A stretch of DNA of 8,857 nt, from NCBI GenBank assembly GCA_021297975.1, contig JAJTHO010000105.1, positions 1 to 8,857 on the forward strand, read 5' to 3'. Of the stretch, positions 5,525 through 8,857 are shown in pieces. Under the pieces are notes generated by a model that worked only from the letters and a program-made list of their open reading frames with translations, was not told where the DNA came from and made no database searches. The position numbers were made by a program, and so were the translations under genes. Source of the DNA: Alphaproteobacteria bacterium. Lineage in GTDB: Bacteria > Pseudomonadota > Alphaproteobacteria > JAJTHO01. Numbering within the stretch: position 1 is the stretch's first letter; every line of letters starts with the position of its first letter.

Positions 5525-7203
5525 ACCCGCACGAGCGGCTTATACTTAAGCCGTTTCGGGTTCAAAATCGTCTCATCCCCCAAACGCCGTTTCGCATCTT
5601 CCTCATAGGCCTGATAGTTGCCCTCAAACCATTCCACATGGGAATCGCCCTCAAAGGCGAGGATGTGCGTTGCAACGCGATCAAGGAACCAGCGATCGGG
5701 AGAAATAACCACGGCGCAGCCCGCGAATTCCAAGAGCGCGTCTTCGAGGGCGCGCAGGGTTTCAACGTCCAAATCGTTGGTCGGTTCATCAAGCAGTAGC
5801 ACGTTTGCGCCGCTTTTCAGCATTTTCGCAAGATGCACGCGGTTGCGCTCCCCGCCTGAAAGCTGGCCGACTTTTTTCTGTTGATCCGCGCCTTTAAAGT
5901 TAAACGCGGCGCAGTAGGCGCGCGACGGCATGCTGCGTTTACCAAGCTCGACCATATCCCGGCCATCGGAGATTTCCTGCCACACCGTTTTATCAGCGGC
6001 CAGCGTATCGCGGGATTGATCGACATAGCCGAGCACAACGGTTTCACCGACTTTGAATGTCCCTGAATCCGGCGTTTCACCGCCGGTTATCATGCGGAAC
6101 AGCGTGGTTTTACCCGCGCCGTTGGGCCCGATGACGCCAACGATACCGCCGGGCGGCAGGCGGAAGCTGAGGTCATCAATGAGCAGCCGGTCACCAAAAC
6201 CTTTGGAAAGATTCTTCGCCTCAATAACCACATCACCGAGGCGCGGGCCCGCGGGGATAACAATTTGCGCGGTATCCAGCGCTTTTTTCCCCTCGTTCGC
6301 CAGCAGTTCTTCATAGGCTTTAATACGCGCTTTGGATTTGGCTTGCCGCGCTTTGGGTGAGCTGCGCACCCATTCGAGTTCCTGCGACAATGCCTTTTGC
6401 CGGGCGTCTTCGGTTTTCTCTTCTTGCTGAGAGCGTTTTTGTTTTGCAACCATCCAGGCGGTGTAGTTGCCCTCATGCGGGATGCCTTGGCCTCTATCCA
6501 CCTCTAGAATCCATTTGGCAACGTTATCAAGGAAATAGCGATCGTGGGTAATCGTTACCACCGTGCCGGTGTATTCTTCTAAGTGGCGTTGCAGCCAGCC
6601 AACGGATTCGGCATCCAAGTGGTTTGTTGGCTCATCAAGCAATAACAAATCCGGCTTTTCCAGCAGCAAGCGGCACAGCGCAACGCGGCGCTTTTCCCCG
6701 CCCGACAGGCCGTCAATCTTGGCATCCCCCGGCGGGCAGCGCAGCGCGTCCATCGCGATTTCGAGCTGTCTGTCCAGCTCCCAGCCGTTCACCGCATCGA
6801 TTTTTTCCTGCAAGTTGCCCTGCTCTTCAAGCAGCGCATTCATTTCATCGTCGGTCATTTCTTCCGCGAATTTCGCCGAGACCTCGTTAAAACGATCCAG
6901 CAGCGCCTTGGTTGCGGCCATGCCCTGCACCACGTTGCCGTAGACATCGGTTGTGGTGTCGAGCTGCGGCTCCTGCGCCAGATACCCAACGCGCACGCCT
7001 TGCGCCGCCCAAGCCTCACCGGAGAATTCCTTATCAATCCCCGCCATGATTTTCAGCAGGGTTGATTTCCCCGCACCGTTGGGGCCAATCACGCCGATTT
7101 TTGCGCCGGGGTAGAAAGACAGCCAGACGTCCTTAATCAGTTCGCGTCCGGTGGGGAGAACTTTACGTAGTTCTTTCATTACATAAATATATTGTGCAGC
7201 CAT
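5521..7203 (-). CDS. ettA: ABC-F family energy-dependent translational throttle protein EttA
   Basis: EttA is a cytoplasmic ABC-F ATPase that binds the ribosomal E site and links initiation of elongation to the ATP/ADP balance. The 560-aa product (E. coli EttA is 555) has two ATPase domains: Walker A GPNGAGKST (40-48), signature LSGGEKRR (166-173), Walker B with E191 and switch H220, then GPNGAGKTT (359-367), LSGGERNR (448-455) and Walker B with E473. The inter-domain linker contains ELEWVRSSPKARQAKSKAR (from 275), a hallmark of EttA. In the second domain the switch histidine is replaced by proline (P502, CCC at 5698-5700). The start is ATG 7203 because MAAQYIYVMKELRKV aligns with the family N-terminus; an in-frame TTG at 7239 would add 12 unsupported residues. 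No strong ribosome binding site is visible upstream. Its first 20 codons recur at 7755-7814. Confidence 0.96.
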   Translation of the reverse strand: MAAQYIYVMKELRKVLPTGRELIKDVWLSFYPGAKIGVIGPNGAGKSTLLKIMAGIDKEFSGEAWAAQGVRVGYLAQEPQLDTTTDVYGNVVQGMAATKALLDRFNEVSAKFAEEMTDDEMNALLEEQGNLQEKIDAVNGWELDRQLEIAMDALRCPPGDAKIDGLSGGEKRRVALCRLLLEKPDLLLLDEPTNHLDAESVGWLQRHLEEYTGTVVTITHDRYFLDNVAKWILEVDRGQGIPHEGNYTAWMVAKQKRSQQEEKTEDARQKALSQELEWVRSSPKARQAKSKARIKAYEELLANEGKKALDTAQIVIPAGPRLGDVVIEAKNLSKGFGDRLLIDDLSFRLPPGGIVGVIGPNGAGKTTLFRMITGGETPDSGTFKVGETVVLGYVDQSRDTLAADKTVWQEISDGRDMVELGKRSMPSRAYCAAFNFKGADQQKKVGQLSGGERNRVHLAKMLKSGANVLLLDEPTNDLDVETLRALEDALLEFAGCAVVISPDRWFLDRVATHILAFEGDSHVEWFEGNYQAYEEDAKRRLGDETILNPKRLKYKPLVRV

Positions 7204-7257
7204 GGGGTTGTTCTTAAGGGGTATTGTGGTACGGCACAAGAGGGCTTAAAGATTTTT
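7143..7257. repeat. Direct repeat copy 1: ettA 5' end and upstream DNA
   Basis: This segment holds the first 20 codons of intact ettA plus about 54 bp upstream of its start. It matches 7754-7867 in the same orientation at an offset of 611 bp, or 610 after a 1-bp indel. Bases 7151-7207 and 7762-7818 differ at only two positions (7168 T/C and 7181 A/G). Beyond the ettA start the match is weaker but still aligned, for example GGCACAAG at 7233-7240 and 7843-7850. Homology fades at about 7257, where the AT-rich unique segment begins. Confidence 0.9.
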
Positions 7258-7342
7258 AAGGGAACTCCCACTCTTCAGTAGACACGATAGAGTAAAGAAT
7301 TTAGCCATTATTGCGTAGTAAAAGTCGTTAGAAGGATAATGT
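7204..7342. promoter_or_regulatory. Divergent intergenic region between ettA and the 135-aa gene
   Basis: This 139-bp gap must carry start signals for ettA (leftward) and probably for the gene at 7343 (rightward). The left part is the repeated ettA upstream DNA; the right part (7258-7342) is unique and AT-rich. I found no convincing -35/-10 pair in either direction. The only clear signal is the ribosome binding site GAAGGA at 7331-7336. Confidence 0.4.
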
Positions 7343-7750
7343 ATGGACGGTAGAGAAGACTTTGATGAGGTTCATGAAATAGCTCTTGGGTTCTTAAGGG
7401 CTGGCGATGGGCGTGCGTACTATGAAAAATTTAAAGATTATTATCGTCTCGGTCAATTTAGCACTGAATCTATAGATGAAAGCAACGTAGTGAAACTTGC
7501 TTTAGGGCATTTAGAGGATGCAGCGGTTGATGTCATTGATCTTGAACTCGAGACGTCAATCATTGAGAAAGTAACTACTAGCGTAGCAAATTTGCTGCAA
7601 GAATTGAAATATCAAGAAGATAGCGGGTTGCTAACAGGTGTGGCAAAATCAATAGAAGAAGTTTATCAGAGTTTTGAAGAGAGTGACATCCCCTTAACAA
7701 GAGTGGATGTGCAACTTCCTGGTCTTAAATCACCCGAAAGAGACCGTTGA
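7343..7750 (+). CDS. Orphan protein of unknown function (135 aa) in a probable insertion
   Basis: I do not recognise this family. ATG 7343 is preceded by GAAGGA (7331-7336) with a 6-nt spacer, supporting a translated gene. The protein is acidic, soluble-looking and probably mostly helical, with no signal peptide or membrane span. A Tyr-rich stretch YYEKFKDYYRLGQF (26-39) is followed by helices rich in Asp and Glu (LGHLEDAAVDVIDLELETS from 54; GVAKSIEEVYQSFEESD, 98-114). The DNA is much more AT-rich than galU or murG (23 of 60 G+C at 7441-7500, 20 of 60 at 7561-7620). Its stop codon ends 3 bp before the second copy of the ettA 5' end, so the gene sits between the two direct-repeat copies as the cargo of a small insertion. 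A defence, toxin-type or regulatory role is possible, but nothing in the sequence shows one. Confidence 0.75.
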   Translation: MDGREDFDEVHEIALGFLRAGDGRAYYEKFKDYYRLGQFSTESIDESNVVKLALGHLEDAAVDVIDLELETSIIEKVTTSVANLLQELKYQEDSGLLTGVAKSIEEVYQSFEESDIPLTRVDVQLPGLKSPERDR

Positions 7751-7753
7751 TGC

Positions 7754-7867
7754 CGCGCCCAGTGGGGAGAACTTTACGCAGTTCTTTCATTGCATAAATA
7801 TATTGTGCAGCCATGGGGCGTTCTTAGTCCGTCTCGCGCGGCGGCACAAGCGGGTTGAAAAATTTTT
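7754..7867. repeat. Direct repeat copy 2: duplicated ettA 5' end and upstream DNA
   Basis: This is the partner of 7143-7257. The coding part is nearly identical (55 of 57 bases over 7762-7818). The part upstream of the ettA start has diverged more and has one indel. The match on the left begins right after the stop of the 135-aa gene. The right part of this copy contributes the -35-like TTGAAA of the promoter before the gene at 7889; copy 1 has TTAAAG at the same place. Confidence 0.9.
7755..7814 (-). pseudogene. ettA: Remnant of ettA: first 20 codons only
   Basis: On the minus strand from ATG 7814 the frame reads MAAQYIYAMKELRKVLPTGR, the same as intact EttA residues 1-20 except Val8 to Ala; Leu12 has a synonymous change (CTA to CTG). 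After codon 20 the similarity stops abruptly and the frame runs into the antisense of the 135-aa gene. It cannot encode a functional ATPase. It is best explained as the original ettA 5' end, left behind when the cassette with a replacement 5' end inserted, or as a duplicate made during that event. Confidence 0.88.
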
Positions 7868-7882
7868 CTTTTGTGGTAAAAT
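7855..7882 (+). promoter_or_regulatory. Sigma-70-like promoter for the DUF1640-like gene
   Basis: TTGAAA (7855-7860) and TAAAAT (7877-7882) are separated by 16 bp, each one mismatch from the housekeeping consensus. Transcription would be expected to begin about 7 nt after the -10 box, at or next to A7889, the first base of the following ATG. This predicts a leaderless mRNA and agrees with the absence of a ribosome binding site there. It may also serve galU downstream. Confidence 0.6.
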
Positions 7883-7888
7883 CCGTGC

Positions 7889-8152
7889 ATGGCAACATTA
7901 ACAATCGATACATACACGTCTGTAACGCGCTTGCGCGAGGCGGGTTTTGAGGAAAAACAGGCTAAAGCTGTCATCGATGTGCTTCAGGCTGCCGATTTGG
8001 GCGCTGTTTCCAGTAAGCAGGATATCGTTGATTTACGTGCCGATTTACGTGTTGATATTGCTAACATTAAAGCAGATTTATTAAAATGGATTATACCTAT
8101 TCTGCTGGCACAAGTTGGTTCTGTTGTGGCGCTGATGAAATTGTTAGGCTAA
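7889..8152 (+). CDS. DUF1640-like coiled-coil protein with C-terminal membrane anchor
   Basis: The 87-aa product matches by pattern the small alphaproteobacterial DUF1640-type proteins: an N-terminal segment with RLREAGFEEKQAKAVIDVL (14-32), a charged heptad-like helix DIVDLRADLRVDIANIKADL (45-64) and one membrane span at about 67-85 (from WIIPILLAQVGSVVAL). The anchor suggests a membrane-bound protein with the coiled coil in the cytoplasm. The biochemical role of the bacterial members is not established; distant relatives include mitochondrial coiled-coil proteins of the CCDC90/MCUR1 type. The ATG at 7889 has no ribosome binding site, but a promoter-like pair ends 6 bp upstream, so leaderless translation is plausible. 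galU starts 33 bp after its stop on the same strand and may be co-transcribed. A weak hairpin, 8144-8149 with 8158-8163, surrounds the stop codon. Confidence 0.82.
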   Translation: MATLTIDTYTSVTRLREAGFEEKQAKAVIDVLQAADLGAVSSKQDIVDLRADLRVDIANIKADLLKWIIPILLAQVGSVVALMKLLG

Positions 8153-8185
8153 GAGACGCCTAAATCAATTTCTGAAGAGACCCCT

Positions 8186-8857
8186 ATGCACCGTAAACCC
8201 GTTCGCAAAGCAATTTTTCCCGTTGGCGGCCTTGGCACGCGCTTTTTGCCCGCAACCAAAGCCATGCCGAAAGAGATGCTGCCGGTGGTGGATAAGCCGA
8301 TTATCCAGTATGCGGTTGAGGAGGCTTGGGCGGCGGGCATTTCTGAGCTTATTTTTGTTACCGGGCGCGGGAAATCGGCGATTGAGGATCACTTTGATTT
8401 CTCATACGAGCTGCAAGATACCCTGCTGAAACGCGGCAAGCGTGAGCTGTGGGAGAAGATTAACGCAACGATTGCCCCGGCGGGCTCGGTTGCCTACATC
8501 CGCCAGCAGGAAGCATTGGGGCTTGGGCATGCGGTGTGGTGTGCGCGTAATCTTATTGGTGATGAGCCGTTTGCGGTTCTCTTGGCCGATGATCTTGTTT
8601 TGTCTGAAAAATCCTGTTTGCAGCAAATGATGGATGCGTATCAGAATGTGGGCGGGAATTTGGTGGCGATTACCGAGGTTGCCCCAGAAAAAACCAACAT
8701 GTACGGCATTATTCGCCCCACGGTGCAGCAAGGCAACCTGATTCAGGCCGATGCGATTGTGGAAAAGCCAACACAGGCGCTGGCGCCCTCAAACAAAGAT
8801 GTGATTGGCCGTTATATCCTGCAACCGGGTATCTTCAAATACTTAGAAGAAAAGCAA
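8186..8857 (+). CDS. galU: UTP--glucose-1-phosphate uridylyltransferase, 3' end missing
   Basis: GalU makes UDP-glucose from UTP and glucose-1-phosphate in the cytoplasm, feeding lipopolysaccharide, capsule and trehalose or other glycan synthesis. The frame is open from ATG 8186 to the last base, giving 224 codons of a family usually about 290-300 aa, so roughly the last quarter is missing. Motifs seen are the nucleotide-binding loop VGGLGTRFLPATKAMPKEML (13-32), the following PVVDKP (33-38), TGRGKSAIEDHFD (59-71), QQEALGLGHAV (107-117) and the metal-binding LLADD (132-136). The N-terminal half and these motifs distinguish it from RmlA and ManC types. The start is supported by GAAGAGA (8174-8180) upstream and by MHRKPVRKAIFPVGG fitting the family N-terminus. 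Its GC content (37 of 60 at 8281-8340) is like the core genes. Confidence 0.96.
   Translation, partial: MHRKPVRKAIFPVGGLGTRFLPATKAMPKEMLPVVDKPIIQYAVEEAWAAGISELIFVTGRGKSAIEDHFDFSYELQDTLLKRGKRELWEKINATIAPAGSVAYIRQQEALGLGHAVWCARNLIGDEPFAVLLADDLVLSEKSCLQQMMDAYQNVGGNLVAITEVAPEKTNMYGIIRPTVQQGNLIQADAIVEKPTQALAPSNKDVIGRYILQPGIFKYLEEKQ

Noticed and set aside
6563..6943. 126-codon + frame antisense to ettA
   Set aside because: Shadow of a strongly conserved coding region on the other strand; Ser-rich product with no domain or ribosome binding site support.
7204..7239. 12-residue N-terminal extension of EttA from TTG 7239
   Set aside because: The family begins at MAAQYIYVMK-like sequence, no ribosome binding site precedes the TTG, and the upstream DNA is the diverged part of the repeat.
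7311..7340. Promoter TTGCGT-18 bp-GATAAT before the 135-aa gene
   Set aside because: It would start transcription inside the coding region, after ATG 7343, and the -10-like bases overlap the ribosome binding site spacer.
8144..8163. Hairpin TTAGGC/GCCTAA around the stop of the 87-aa gene as a terminator
   Set aside because: Only 6 bp with an 8-nt loop and no T run after it; too weak to call.

Overview
The window looks like chromosomal DNA of a Gram-negative bacterium, most likely an alphaproteobacterium. That rests on the division and cell-wall (dcw) gene order, a palindromic element of the 'gtcatcccga...tcgggatgac' type, and a short coiled-coil/transmembrane protein of the DUF1640 type. The placement is an inference with moderate confidence; genus is not readable. 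Core genes are GC-rich (37 of 60 bases G+C in hand-counted blocks at 3121-3180 and 8281-8340). Two islands are clearly AT-richer: 2333-3031 and 7258-7753.

Positions 1-5214 hold part of the dcw cluster, all on the + strand: the 3' part of mraY, then murD, ftsW and murG. Together they make lipid I, the UDP-MurNAc-L-Ala-D-Glu precursor, septal glycan strands and lipid II. Two things interrupt this core. A 110-bp palindromic repeat with a possible cloverleaf fold lies between mraY and murD. A two-gene MNT nucleotidyltransferase/HEPN module, resembling a toxin-antitoxin pair, lies between murD and ftsW and overlaps its neighbours by 4 bp at each end. After murG the expected murC/murB/ddl do not follow. 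Instead there is a structured leader with an imperfect tandem repeat and a small unrecognised gene (79 aa).

Positions 5521-7203 (- strand) hold ettA, an ABC-F ribosome-associated ATPase. Its stop codon overlaps that of the convergent 79-aa gene in a shared TTAA. Its second ATPase domain has proline where the switch (H-loop) histidine belongs.

Positions 7143-7867 form a duplication. The first 20 codons of ettA and its upstream DNA occur twice, about 611 bp apart, with an AT-rich orphan gene (135 aa) between the copies. The outer copy is a remnant. This looks like insertion of a gene cassette that regenerated the ettA 5' end.

Positions 7855-8857 (+ strand) hold a promoter-like sequence, a DUF1640-like 87-aa membrane protein that may be translated from a leaderless mRNA, and the 5' part of galU (UTP-glucose-1-phosphate uridylyltransferase), which runs off the window.
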